NCBI GenBank assembly: GCA_033977485.1
Contig: CM066993.1
Location: 67,310,864-67,374,863 of the forward strand
DNA: 64,000 bases
Source: Hydrangea macrophylla
Lineage: Eukaryota; Streptophyta; Magnoliopsida; Cornales; Hydrangeaceae
Reading direction: 5' to 3'
Positions 1 through 10,102 of this stretch are shown one piece after another. The notes under the pieces were generated by a model. That model was not told the origin of the DNA and searched no databases. It saw nothing but the letters and a program-made list of their open reading frames with translations. Position 1 is the first letter of the stretch, and every line of letters begins with the position of its first letter. Made by a program: the position numbers and the translations under genes.

Positions 1-89
1 TCCAACTTTTTATGAAAATCCAAAACTAATTAAATCATTCCATGTCCTGTTGCACTGTTGCATGTGGTGTTTATTCCATGTGGCACAAA

Positions 90-170
90 TAGTCCTTTGC
101 ATTATAAGTTGAAACACAGAGCATTTACACGTATTTATATAAGCATATATATATATATCGATTTTTTTTT
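90..170. other. Start of ASR segmental unit 1 (matches 54,632-54,710)
   Basis: The words TTGCATTATAA, AGCATTTACACG and ATTTATATAAGCATATA occur in the same order as TTGCATTATAA, AGCATTACACG and ATTTATAGAATCATATA near 54,632-54,690. The two stretches therefore look paralogous. I see no coding potential here. Confidence 0.55.
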
Positions 171-325
171 AAAGAGAGCGCCTCTCTTTAATAAAGAGAA
201 GATTTCTGTTTTGGCCGTCAGATCGTGTTTTCATTAAGGCCAATGTTGTCATTTCACAGTTTTTAAATACGATCCGACGACCAAAACAGATGCCCTCTCT
301 CTTTAATAAAGAGAGGACGTCCGAT
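171..325. repeat. Foldback (hairpin) MITE-like element
   Basis: The left arm (CTCTCTTTAATAAAGAG, then CTGTTTTGG and CAGATCG) is repeated as its reverse complement on the right (CGATCCG, CCAAAACAG, CTCTCTTTAATAAAGAG). Each arm also contains the near-palindrome CTCTTTAATAAAGAG, so the element could form a nested cruciform. I found no convincing target duplication, so the superfamily is open. Confidence 0.6.
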
Positions 326-339
326 CCTCTTCAGAGCTT

Positions 340-900
340 GACTGATACATATAAATATATATATATATATATAAATCCATATTAATATATCAGATCCATT
401 AGGTGTCACCATTGGGGTTTTATCCTTTCCGAAGACTTTGGCTATGTAATGGGAACTTAGTGACATTCAATTATTTCATATGAAAGTGAAGTTCTAGACT
501 GGGGATATTCGTTGTGGATCTGGTATATATATATATATATATACATATGAAAATGTTAAAATATCATAGTTTCAAATAATATTAGTGTGTAGGGCCTATA
601 CACTGTGTGAGTGGAGAGAAAAAAATGGAAGAAGAAAGAAATTTTGGAGTGTTTTTTTTTTAAAAATAGTTTTTGGTAGTTTTTTGAACAATTTTTTTGT
701 AGTTTTTAATTGGTTTTATTTTGATAATTTTCTATGACAAATTAATATCCTTTTATATATATTTTCTTAATAAAACATGCTTAGTTTAATTATAAATATA
801 GGCATAGAAAAAATATAATTGGTACCCTCTATTTCCTTTTATAATAGTATAGATGACATATACATTTCTTATTCTTTTAAATTTAAACACAATATTAAAT
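340..900. other. AT-rich intergenic sequence, no gene seen
   Basis: This stretch holds TA microsatellites near 357-372 and 523-541 and A/T-rich low-complexity sequence. The short open frames have no recognisable protein features. Confidence 0.6.
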
Positions 901-1640
901 TTCCTTAGTACGTTGATTTTCTAAAATTAGTTTCAATATTTTGTACAACTGCCAAAATTAGAAGGGAAAAATGTCAATTAATAACTTTACTCGTAATAAA
1001 GTTTGGGTGACATATTTTTCTTTTCTGACTTTACTTGTGGAGCCATTTAAGGGAGACGTTGAGTGTCGGCCATATAAAATCCTGGGACTTGGACAGGCTT
1101 AATTTTTTGTTGAGTCATTCAACTCTCTTTATTTATGTGGGGGGACCCTCTAACCAGCCAGTACTCAATTGGTGATAGTATCACTCTGCCATATAAAATT
1201 AACAAGTACCTCCATTTGGTGATTTGGTAATTGTAATTAATTTGTAAATCAGCCAAATCATATATGTGTGTATGAGAGAGAGGAGAGGGGCTATCTTACT
1301 TTACTTCGTGCAGTGGATAATAATCATAATATTGTGTTCAAGTTTAAATGAATAAAATATAATTTATATTATTTCGTTAAAATGGGGGTGGGTGTTAGAG
1401 TAATTTTACAATGAGCTAGTGCAATAAAGAAATTTACTTCAAGTCCTAATGCCCCAGGCATGTTTACTTTGACGGATTTACTAAATGAACCAACTGAATT
1501 TCTCACACCTAACCATGTAAGACCATGCGGAGGCTCCATGTAGTCTTTCTTAATGCGTAAGACGGAAGTAGATCGAGTGAAATTGATGGATGTATTTAGG
1601 TTACCATTTTTTATATTTACTATATGCATATGCAGTCTAG
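901..1640. other. Paralogous intergenic block of ASR unit 1
   Basis: The start (CCTTAGTACGTTGATTTTC at 900-918) reappears at 63,776 on the far side of a MITE. The part at 1,260-1,600 matches 47,000-47,330 (GGGGCTAT, then ACTGAATTTCTC, then TCTTTCTTAAT, then GACGGAAGTAGA/GATGGAAGTAGA). The 86-codon open frame at 1,369-1,629 is broken in the paralogue and is not supported as a gene. Confidence 0.6.
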
Positions 1641-1879
1641 ATTTTAAGCGGACTTCAAAAAAGGGGTTTGGGAAAGACTCGCTTTTAGCGCTGAAAAAAA
1701 CATATTTTCTTACACTTTAATTTTATTTTTGTATTTGTGTTTTTTTTTTGGAAAAATTAGATGTTAATCCCTTATTCGGAAATTCTAGTCGTTAAAGGAC
1801 AATTAAATACTTATAATTTTATTTAGGTCCTTCATTCGGGTAATTGTGTTTACTAAGGAATATTAATTGTATATTTTTC

Positions 1880-2760
1880 ATACATTATGACCATTATACC
1901 CATGTTCAAAATAGTGAAATACTACCTAGTTTTGAAAAGTGAAGAAATTTCACCAAGTTTTGAAATTTTTATCAGTAAATGAATTTTTTTTTTCTTTATG
2001 ACGATTATATCCCTGTTCAAAATGTGGTGAAATTTTATCAAGTTTTTAAGAGGTGAAATTTCACCAAGTTTTGAAATTTTTTTCAATAATGATTTTTTTT
2101 GCTTATGACGATTAAACCCTTATTTAAAGTAGTAAAATTTCACCATATTTTGAAGAGTGGTGAAATTTCACCAAATTTTGAAATTTTTATCAGTAATGAG
2201 TTTTTTTTCGTGTATAACGATTATACCCCTGTTCAAAGTGGTGAAATTTTACCAAGTTTTGAAGAGTGGTGAAATTTTACCAAGTTCTGAAATTTTATCA
2301 GTAATGATTTTTTTTTTCATTTATGACGATCATACCCCTGTTCAAAGTGGTGAAATTTCACCAAGTTTTTTTAAGAGGGGTGAAATTTCACCAAATTTTG
2401 AAGTTGTTATCAATAATGATTTTTTCGCTTATGACGATTATACCCTTATTCAAAGTGGTGAAATTTCACCAAGTTTTAAAGAGTGGTGAAATTTCACCAA
2501 GTTCTGAAATTTTTTACCAGTAATGATTTTTTTCGTTTATGACAATTATAACCCTAGTTAAAAGTGATGAAATTTCACCAAGTTTGATGTTTTCATCAAC
2601 ACTGATTTTTTTTTCTTATGACGACTATACCCTTGTCCAAAAAGTGGTGAAATTTTACCAAGTTTTGAAGAGTAGTGAAATTTCACCATGTTTTAAAATA
2701 TTTGTCAGTAATGATTTTTTTCATTTATGACGATTATACTCTTGTCCACTGTTTTGACAT
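1880..2760. repeat. Tandem array, about 107-bp units with paired palindromes
   Basis: About nine units each begin near ATGACGATTATACCC (around 1,886, 1,998, 2,105, 2,212, 2,324, 2,431, 2,538, 2,618 and 2,727). Most units hold two copies of the 14-bp self-complementary word GGTGAAATTTCACC, 26-29 bp apart. Exact copies start at 2,052, 2,159, 2,349, 2,378, 2,457 and 2,484, and several more differ by one or two bases. Open frames across the array are by-products of the repeat. Confidence 0.85.
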
Positions 2761-2849
2761 CCATAAATAGTAGTTAAATTTCTCCACTGTTTTAAAAAGT
2801 GGTCAAAACAGTGGTGACATTTTATAACTTTTTAGGTCCCAAAAAATTT

Positions 2850-3697
2850 TCATAAGAATATGAGCTCTGAAGTTCTAACGAGGTTCAATTCTAATTTTAA
2901 TTTTAACAAGTTATGAGATTTTGAAGTTACAAAGGCAAAATAGTCATTTTATAAATATTTTTCAAGCCAAATTGACACCGCTAGTGTGTCCAGAACATCG
3001 ATGAACATTGGGGTAGGTCACCCTGTGTTATTTAAAGTCTTTATTTATAGTAACTTATTAAAAGTAAGCCACAAGGGCAATTTGGTCATTTTACGATAAT
3101 TGTACTTTGTTAGGTGTCAAAATATTCGTTATAATAATATGAGCTCATGAGCTTTGACGACGTTCAATTCTGATTTAATCTTAACAAGTTATGGCCTTTT
3201 AATATTCAAGGGCAAAGTTGTTATTTTACAAATATTTTCAAGCCAAATGGACCTTGTCATTTTGTCCAGAACGTCGATGAATATTGTGATAGGTCACCTC
3301 GTGTTATTTGAAGACTTTCTTTATTTTCACTTATTAAAAGTACGCTCCAAGGGCAATTGTGTCATTTTACAGTATGTGTACTTTTTAGGAGTCAAAATAT
3401 TCTTCATAATAACATGGGCTCACAGACTCTGACGACGTTAAATTCTAATTTAATTTTAACAAGTCATGGAATTTTGAAGTTTCAAGGGAAAATAGTCCAG
3501 AACGTCGATGAACCCTGCCATTGTGTCCAGAACGTCGATGAACCTTGGGGTAGGTTACCCCGTGTTATTTGAAGACTCTATTTATATTAACTTATGAAAA
3601 GCAAGCTCCAATGACAATTTGGTCATTTTACAGTGTATGTACTTTTTAGGTGTCAAAATATTCTTCATAATAATATGAGCTCACAGGCTTTGATGGC
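2850..3697. repeat. Tandem array of about 270-bp units, left part
   Basis: Units share GGCAATTTGGTCATTTTAC (about 3,079, 3,351 and 3,614), the word GTCCAGAACGTCGATGAA and GACGACGTTCAATTCTG. The array continues at 6,037 after an inserted solo LTR, for about five units in all. Confidence 0.8.
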
Positions 3698-3928
3698 TGT
3701 CACGACCCATCCCACTACGCGTGGAAATAGGACACGTGGTACGCCACCAAGGCTCATCCAAACATCATATAATTATACGCAGCGGAAAGAACTTTAAAAC
3801 AACCCTGGGTATTTAAAACTTAGGGAACATTACCCTCTGAGTTTGTAAAATCCATTGAAATCAGAGTTATAAAAAGTTTTGGCCAATTGGAAACACGTCC
3901 AAAATAATCACTTTTGAAAACAGAGGTT

Positions 3929-4396
3929 CAGTCGACTGTGCCTAGGGGTCCAGTCGACTGTGCCTAGCAGAAACCAAAACCCTAAATTCTCAACAGAGGT
4001 CCAGTCTACTGATCAAGGAACCCAGTCGACTGTGTTATGCAGAACTAAAATTTATCAGTTTTCAAAGGGGGTCCAGTCGACTGTTCAGGGAACCCAGTCG
4101 ACTGCACTGGTTACTATTTGGATCAGTAGCTAAAATCTACAGTGGTTCAGTCGACTGCTCACTCCCCTCAGTCGACTGTGTTAAGCAGAACAAAAAAATG
4201 CAACATATTCAAAAGGGGTCCAGTCGACTGGTCAAATGGTACAGTCGACTGGTTCTGCCATTAATAGAAGCAGAAGCCAAAACCAACAGTGTTCAGTCGA
4301 CTGCTAAAGGATCCAGTCGACTGCCACTCTTACTATTCACTTTCAGTGTCTCAATCACACGGGGTCCAGTCGACTGATCCTAGGTCCAGTCAATTG
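3929..4396. repeat. Palindrome-pair array, seven 73-bp units of CAGTCGACTG
   Basis: Fourteen copies of the 10-bp palindrome CAGTCGACTG (12 exact, plus CAGTCTACTG and CAGTCAATTG) are arranged as seven pairs. Pairs start at 3,929, 4,002, 4,074, 4,148, 4,221, 4,294 and 4,367, a period of 72-74 bp. The two members of each pair start 20-22 bp apart. Sequence between the palindromes is more variable than the palindromes themselves. Confidence 0.95.
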
Positions 4397-5515
4397 CTCC
4401 CCTGTTGGGCAGCCTGTATGGAAAATTAACAACACATACTACTCCACACCAACCACAATCACAACCATAACTGATTTTCAACATTCAAAACATAACTACA
4501 GACGTTCAATTACAAGATTACAATACTACGAAACTAATCCATGTTTATATTACATCATATTACAAATTCCCAATTCTTACACAAGTTTTAGAATTTAAAA
4601 CAAAATATATACGAAGGTGATTCCCCGGCGTTCTTTAACGGCCTCACTCATCATGCTTCTTCTTGTCTTTCTTCTTACCTGCAATGGAGTACATCTCCAC
4701 TGCTTAGCTATATGCTGAGCGTACAATTCTAAATGTATGCTTATATGACAGTTCATGGTTTAAGCATCTAAAACACATAGAAATAGTCTCTAGGGTGAGT
4801 GGTACGCATTCATCCGGTCGATGCCGTAGGAGGCCCACATCTCCCACGCATCTCGTACACTGGTTGGGCCTTCCTCCATACCAGGTACCGTGTCCTGGTT
4901 GGGCCCACCTCCAATCCAGACACAACCACAATTCCAATTCCATCACAATCACAATCACAATCAAAATCACAATCCTCAAGGTTCGAGGAGCTTACCCCGG
5001 ATGAATTTGCACCAAACTCCCCTTTGACCCAAGTAGACACATAACATGCTCACATAAACAGTTATACGTGCTTTTTACATAATTTCACGTGCATAATTAA
5101 CGGACCTAACTAATACATGAATTTCGCCCGGATCCAAGGATATCAAAATTGATGTTCAAAACATGAAAATCCATATATTTCATAGATATAGAATTCATAC
5201 CTCGTGCGATTCTCTTCAAACTTTGAAGGATCGTCTAGGGAGCTAAATAAACGTCGGATTCCAAATTATACGCGATTCCTACGAGTTTACTGGGTTTTTC
5301 CCAAAAGTCTAGAATTAAGATTTTTAAAAAAATTGGCCAAACATGGCCTAAGTAGTATCAAGACGTAGCTTTTACCTCCACGAGTTCAAATCTTGAATTT
5401 GGAGAAAATCTGACGGACGAACGGTCGTCGATCGGCGTCGCAAAGCCCGTTGGCTCCAATCTTCTTTCTCTCTCCTCTCTCTAGATATTTTTGGCAAGTT
5501 TGATCTCATCCTCAT

Positions 5516-5526
5516 CTATATATAGG
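5516..5526 (-). promoter_or_regulatory. TATA-like box of solo LTR A
   Basis: CTATATATAG on the minus strand sits about 515 bp inside the LTR start at 6,036. It is followed downstream by a CT/GA-rich leader, as expected for an LTR U3/R promoter. There is no evidence that it is active. Confidence 0.4.
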
Positions 5527-6036
5527 CAACTTTCTGGGATATTGCGTTTACCTCCCCGCAAGTTTCTCAAAACTTCTAATTAACCCATGAAACTTCGCAC
5601 ACGTCCATTTTATAACTTTACGAGTTAAAACTATAATTCCAAAAGTTTTCGACTAACTCTCGTTTGGGTCCAAAATATACGTCCGAAAACTATATTCTGT
5701 GGAATCTCTACACAACCTACCTTTTTAATTAACGTATCACGCACGTTCTCACCACAGTTCTCAAATGATATAACAATACCAAAGATTACCAGAATTATAC
5801 TACACAGGTATAATTACTATTCACAGGAATACCAGATAAAGTCAAATAACATTTAAATCATATAAATGCTATTTACTCATGTCCATGCAATATGAACTGC
5901 CATGTTCCCGTGTCCTCACTGACACCTTACCGTTGACTCACAGTCAACCTCAACTCAAATTATTAATAACATTAATAATTTCAAAATCACAAATGATGCA
6001 TTTTCAAAATCATAAATTTCTGGAACGGGTGTGACA

Positions 6037-6540
6037 ATGGCGTTCAATTCTGGTTTAATCTTAACAAGTATGTTATTTTGAAGTTTTAAGGGCAAAATAG
6101 TTATTTTACAAATTTTTACAAATCAAATGGGCTCCGCCATTGTGTCCAGAATGTAGATAAACCTTGAGGTAAGTCATCCCATGTTATTTGAAGACTTTAT
6201 TTATATTAACTTATTAAAAGTAAGCCCCAAGGGTAATTTGGTCATTTTACGGTATGTGTATTTTTTAGATGTCAAAATATTTTTCACAATAATGTGAGAA
6301 CACAGGCCCTGACGACGTTCAATTATAGTTTAATTTTAACAAGTTATGACATTTTGAAGCTTTAGGGGTAAAATAATCATTTTATAAATATTTTCAGGCC
6401 AAATAGACTCCGCCATTGTGTCCAGAACGTCGATGAACGTTGGGGTAGGTCAAACCGTATTATTTTGAAGACTTTTTATTTGTATTAACTTATTAAAAGT
6501 AAACTACAAAGGTAATTTGGTCATTTTACGGTATGAGGAA
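6037..6540. repeat. Tandem array of about 270-bp units, right part
   Basis: This continues the array at 2,850-3,697 beyond solo LTR A, with further copies of GGTCATTTTACGGTATG near 6,238 and 6,516 and of CCAGAACGTCGATGAACG near 6,422. Confidence 0.8.
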
Positions 6541-7012
6541 CTTATTAATACACATTTTTTTTAATTATCCTTAAATCAATACAATTACCATAAATAGTCT
6601 TTATATCTAATTGACCCTTTTTTTTTTTTTTTTTGAATAACTGATGACTAAACGTAGTAGCAGCTAGAACCTTTAGTTTAAAGATGTCATACTTCACTTT
6701 GTAATCTCCATCCATTATGTAACATTTCTCTTGCATGGGAAGAAAGGATATATGATGTTAGATGTTATTGGTCCCATTGCTAAAGGCTTAAAATTGTAAA
6801 CCCGAATGACTCTAATTACACTTCATTCTCACTTAGTTTAACAATGTAGATGGAGAAGTGACTTTACGAGAACGAGCAATACTAGGTGTACACACTTTTG
6901 TACACATATTTTGACACACTGTGTTTTGAATGTGTGTACTTTATATTTTTTGAATTTTTCACACTTTTTCTGTACACCACTTATACAACACGGATTTTCC
7001 TTAAAAGTATAA
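6541..7012. other. Intergenic block paralogous to 47,990-48,200
   Basis: TTTGTAATCTCCATCCATT at 6,699 matches 48,033, and the order of flanking words (GATGTTAGA, TAAAATTGTAAACCCGAAT, TACACTTCATTCT) is kept in unit 2. No gene is seen. Confidence 0.55.
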
Positions 7013-7670
7013 GAGTAGTGCTATTCTTCCCAAAATTATCTTTCAAAGTGTTTTTCAAATGATGTGACAGTGGGCTATCTCTAACATGCCCGGCCAAAAG
7101 GGGGGATAAAATGGGCAACCGCTCTGGGCCACCAAAGTTCATAAAATTTTATGGCCCTCATGAATTTTTTATAATTATATTTTTACCTTGAGATTTTTTT
7201 AGTATTTTTACATTTAAGCCTCTCGCAAGACCCAATTTAGTGCTACCAACTATATATATATATATTGATCTACATGTATATAAAACTCAAAAGCAAAGGC
7301 CCCTAGAATTTTAAAAATTACACTTTTAGTGTAAGAATTTTGGAATTTAGAAATAAGTCCCTCAAGAATTTTGAAAGACACCATACAATGTTTAAGTTTC
7401 ACAAATAGACTCATATTATAAGTAGACCCCCAAAAAATGTCAATTCTATATAAGTGGACCCCCAAAAAATCGTCTCAGGTGCAGTCTCCAAACCTCCGTA
7501 TAATGGCCTCTCTTTTAGTAGTTCATCCCGGGCTTCTAAATACTCGGGGCCGCCCCTGGTCTAATACAATGGAACCAGTTGATTTTTTATTGAAAGTTGT
7601 TTACTTAGCCCCACTACCACATTATTTAGGAATAATTTTGAGATAGAAATTGGGAAATATAGTATTACTC
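7013..7670. mobile_element. MITE of the GAGTAATGCTAT family, split by another element
   Basis: The left end GAGTAGTGCTATTCTTCCC and the right end GGGAAATATAGTATTACTC are inverted repeats. The body is interrupted by the hAT-like element at 7,085-7,558. Similar ends occur at 48,974 and 52,775. Confidence 0.6.
7085..7558. mobile_element. Non-autonomous hAT-like element, copy 1
   Basis: The sequence is an inverted, diverged copy of 7,972-8,514. Both share GGGCCACCAAAGTTC, AATTTTATGAAGGCC-like text, CAAAAGCAAAGGCCCCTAGAATTTT and a GGCCCGGGAYGAACTACTAAAA-type end in opposite orientation. The ends are CATGCCCGGCC and GGCCGCCCCTG. I did not find a clean target duplication for this copy. Short open frames inside are not genes. 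Confidence 0.65.
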
Positions 7671-7963
7671 AAAAGATATTACCCAATTGGATTGGTTTTT
7701 ATTTTTTTTTGCTTAGCAAAAAAAAAAGAAAAAAGAAAAAAGAAAAAAAAAAAAGGGACCCGTCTCAGCGGTTATTGCTGTTAATGGAATATTCACCAGC
7801 GGTTACTGCTGGTACTATGTGTTGCGTATGTGGAACTGTTTCTTTGGATCTGTTTTATAATTTTTATTTGGCTTAGTGATGTGATGGGGTGTTTGCTGTG
7901 ATTCTTCTTCACTGGCGCTTTGGATGTTAATGATGGGACCAAATTTGCTCATGGCCAATGGTC
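7671..7963. other. Intergenic sequence, A-rich tract, no gene
   Basis: An A/G-rich tract of about 40 bases near 7,719-7,756 is followed by a short diverged direct repeat (CAGCGGTTATTGCTG/CAGCGGTTACTGCTG). Nothing else is recognised. Confidence 0.5.
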
Positions 7964-7971
7964 ACTGTCAC

Positions 7972-8514
7972 CAGGGCCGATCCCGAGTGTTTGGAGGCCC
8001 GGGACGAACTACTAAAACGGAGGTCCTTTTTCGGGTGTTTGGGGGTAACGTCCCCGAGGTAATTTTTTGGGATCTACTTATACATAATTGTCTATTTTTT
8101 TTAGGGTTTACTTATACATAATTGACAATTTTTTTGCGGTCTACTTAAAATATGAGTCTATTTGTGAAACTTAAATATTGTATGGTGTCTTTCAAAATTC
8201 TAGGGAGACCTATTTCTAAAACTCAAAAAATTCTTAAACTAAAATTCTAGGGGCCTTTGCTTTTGAATTATATATATATGTATATCAATATATATGTAGT
8301 TGATGACACTAAATTGGGCATTAGGCCCCTTTGGGGCCTAAGCATAGGTTGAGGAGAGGCTTAAACATAATTAAGGGAGACCTATTGTAAAATGCTTAAA
8401 AAAATCTCAAGGTAAAAATGTAATTATGAAAATTTTATGAAGGCCTTCAAAATTTGATGAACTTTGGTGGCCCGGGACGGTTGCCCCACTGAACCCCCCT
8501 TTGGGCCGGCCTTG
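7972..8514. mobile_element. Non-autonomous hAT-like element, copy 2, with 8-bp target duplication
   Basis: The element runs from CAGGGCCGATCC to GGGCCGGCCTTG and is flanked by a perfect 8-bp duplication ACTGTCAC (7,964-7,971 and 8,515-8,522), the length typical of hAT transposition. The end motif resembles those of the defective hAT transposons at 35,108 and 42,058 (CAGGGACGRCCCT), so that type of transposase could have mobilised it. That link is inference. Confidence 0.85.
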
Positions 8515-8522
8515 ACTGTCAC

Positions 8523-8930
8523 GGCCAAAGCGCAGAAGGGCAGAAAAATGGACAAGTGTTTATTTTTGTCAAAATGTCTTTTTTATGTTTAAAGTTGTTA
8601 TAATTTTTGTTTCATAAGCCTGTTTTTTTTATAAAATTTGGTAATCAGAAAAATGAGATTTATAAAGCGAGATCAATATTGATCATGAAATACTGAAAAA
8701 AATTTAATATTATCTGTCTACAAATAGATAATTTATTTGTTAGATAGAAATATTATCTATCTACAAATAGACAAATTTATCAACAGATAATAATTTATTA
8801 TTATTATGATTTTTTTTCTCAATATTTTTATTTTTCTGATTTTAAAAATATTTTTCTGATTAGTGGATTTTGAGATAGTAAGGGCAAATTGATTGGGTGC
8901 GATCGTAATTTCTGGTGTAATGCTCTTGCT
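8523..8930. other. AT-rich sequence with ATTATCTRTCTACAAATAGA repeats
   Basis: Two imperfect copies of ATTATCTRTCTACAAATAGA lie at about 8,709-8,775. No gene is seen. Confidence 0.5.
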
Positions 8931-8943
8931 TCTTTTTTTTTTT

Positions 8944-8982
8944 GGGGGGGGGGGTGTGTGTGTGTGTGTGTGTGTGTGTGGT
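8944..8982. repeat. G-run and GT microsatellite
   Basis: A run of about eleven G is followed by roughly thirteen GT dinucleotides. Confidence 0.9.
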
Positions 8983-9008
8983 GGGGTGGTTATTGCGGCG
9001 GGGGAAGG

Positions 9009-10004
9009 GGTAAATATCATTGACCTCCTCTGAGGTATGACTTAATATCAAAGGCCTTCTCTGAGTTTTGAATAATATCATAAACCTCCTTATTTTCAAA
9101 ATCTTGTATCATTGACCTCCCCCTCCATTAACTTCTGTTGCTGAATCTGAGTCTTGTTTGGCAAACAAGCTTCTGCTTGTGCGTTTGGCGTTCTATAGTT
9201 ATGTCACAAACAAACAAGGCTCTTACTTTTGTTTTATTTAGTTTAATAAAAATAATGTTTTGGTTTTAGTTGTTTTAAAAATAATTTTTGATATATATAT
9301 ATATTTAATTGTTTAAAATTCTGTAAAATAGCAAAATAATGTCCATTTTCCAGTATTAATCCTAGATTTATTCAAATGTCTTAATAAGCATTTTAATTAA
9401 ATAAGTAAAGCTAATTCATTAAAAATAACCACTTTCAATATTGATGGGACCACTTTAACATCCGTCAATAAAAAAAATCTAGTGGACCCCATTGCAACAT
9501 GTATTTGAGAAGTATTTGGAATTCGAAATTTGGGAAACACTTGGGAAGCATTTGGGACTTAGTTGCTAAGTCATGTGCGTACATTTTTAGTCAATTAATT
9601 TTACTTATTTAATTAAAATGCTTATTATGGCATTTACATAAATCTAGGATTAATATTGAAAAATGGGCATAATATTTTACTGTTGTACATAATTTCAAAC
9701 AATTAAATGCATATCAAAAATTATTTTTAAAACAACTAAAACCAAAACATTATTTTAATTAAACTAAATAAAACAAAAGTAAGGGCTATGTTTGTTTGTG
9801 ACATAACTATAGAACGCCAAATGCACAAAGAAGCTTGTTTTCCAAACTATGCTCAGATCCAGCAACAGAAGTTAACGGAAGTTAATGGAGGGGAAGTCAG
9901 TGATACAAGGTTTTGAAAATAAGGGAGGTCAATAATATTATTCAAAACTCAGGAGAGGTCTTTGATATTAGGTCATACCTCAGGGGAGATCAATGATATT
10001 TACC
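9009..10004. mobile_element. Long-TIR MULE-like element, about 1 kb
   Basis: About 420 bp at the left (from GGTAAATATCATTGACCTCC) is repeated in inverse orientation at the right (ending GATCAATGATATTTACC), around a centre of about 180 bp. Long terminal inverted repeats of this kind are typical of Mutator-like elements. I could not find a target duplication, and the left border abuts a microsatellite. No transposase frame is present. Confidence 0.75.
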
Positions 10005-10102
10005 TTTTGTTTTTGTTGTAATAGGCCCTAATTCCTCTTTTTGACTTGTGACAGTTTATATTATCTCTGAACTTCTGTTCTATTAATAGAAGTTTTTTGT
10101 GT

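Larger units (their letters stand above)
3698..6036 (-). mobile_element. Solo LTR A, Ty3/gypsy-like, 2.3 kb
   Basis: The element runs from TGTCACGACCC to GGGTGTGACA, so its ends have the TG...CA form of an LTR. It is flanked by a perfect 5-bp target duplication ATGGC (3,693-3,697 and 6,037-6,041). Removing it and one ATGGC restores the surrounding 270-bp tandem repeat (TTTGATGGCGTTCAATTC), which proves the borders. No gag-pol sequence is inside. A TATA-like box at 5,516-5,526 on the minus strand is followed by a CT/GA-rich leader, which sets the orientation. A GTGATT-type microsatellite lies at 4,920-4,980 and a palindrome array at 3,929-4,396. By its long length and ends it resembles LTRs of Tekay/Del-type chromoviruses, but this family assignment is inference. 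Confidence 0.85.

Noticed and set aside
2157..2730. Open frames with repeated FHQVLKSGEISPSF-type peptides
   Set aside because: They are translations of the 107-bp tandem repeat and change frame between units.
3929..4396. CRISPR-like regular repeat array
   Set aside because: The repeats are 10-bp palindromes in pairs inside an LTR with a 5-bp target duplication, in plant nuclear sequence with no cas genes.
4704..5044. Overlapping frames on both strands in 4,704-5,044
   Set aside because: They lie in solo LTR A across a microsatellite, and both strands are open by chance.
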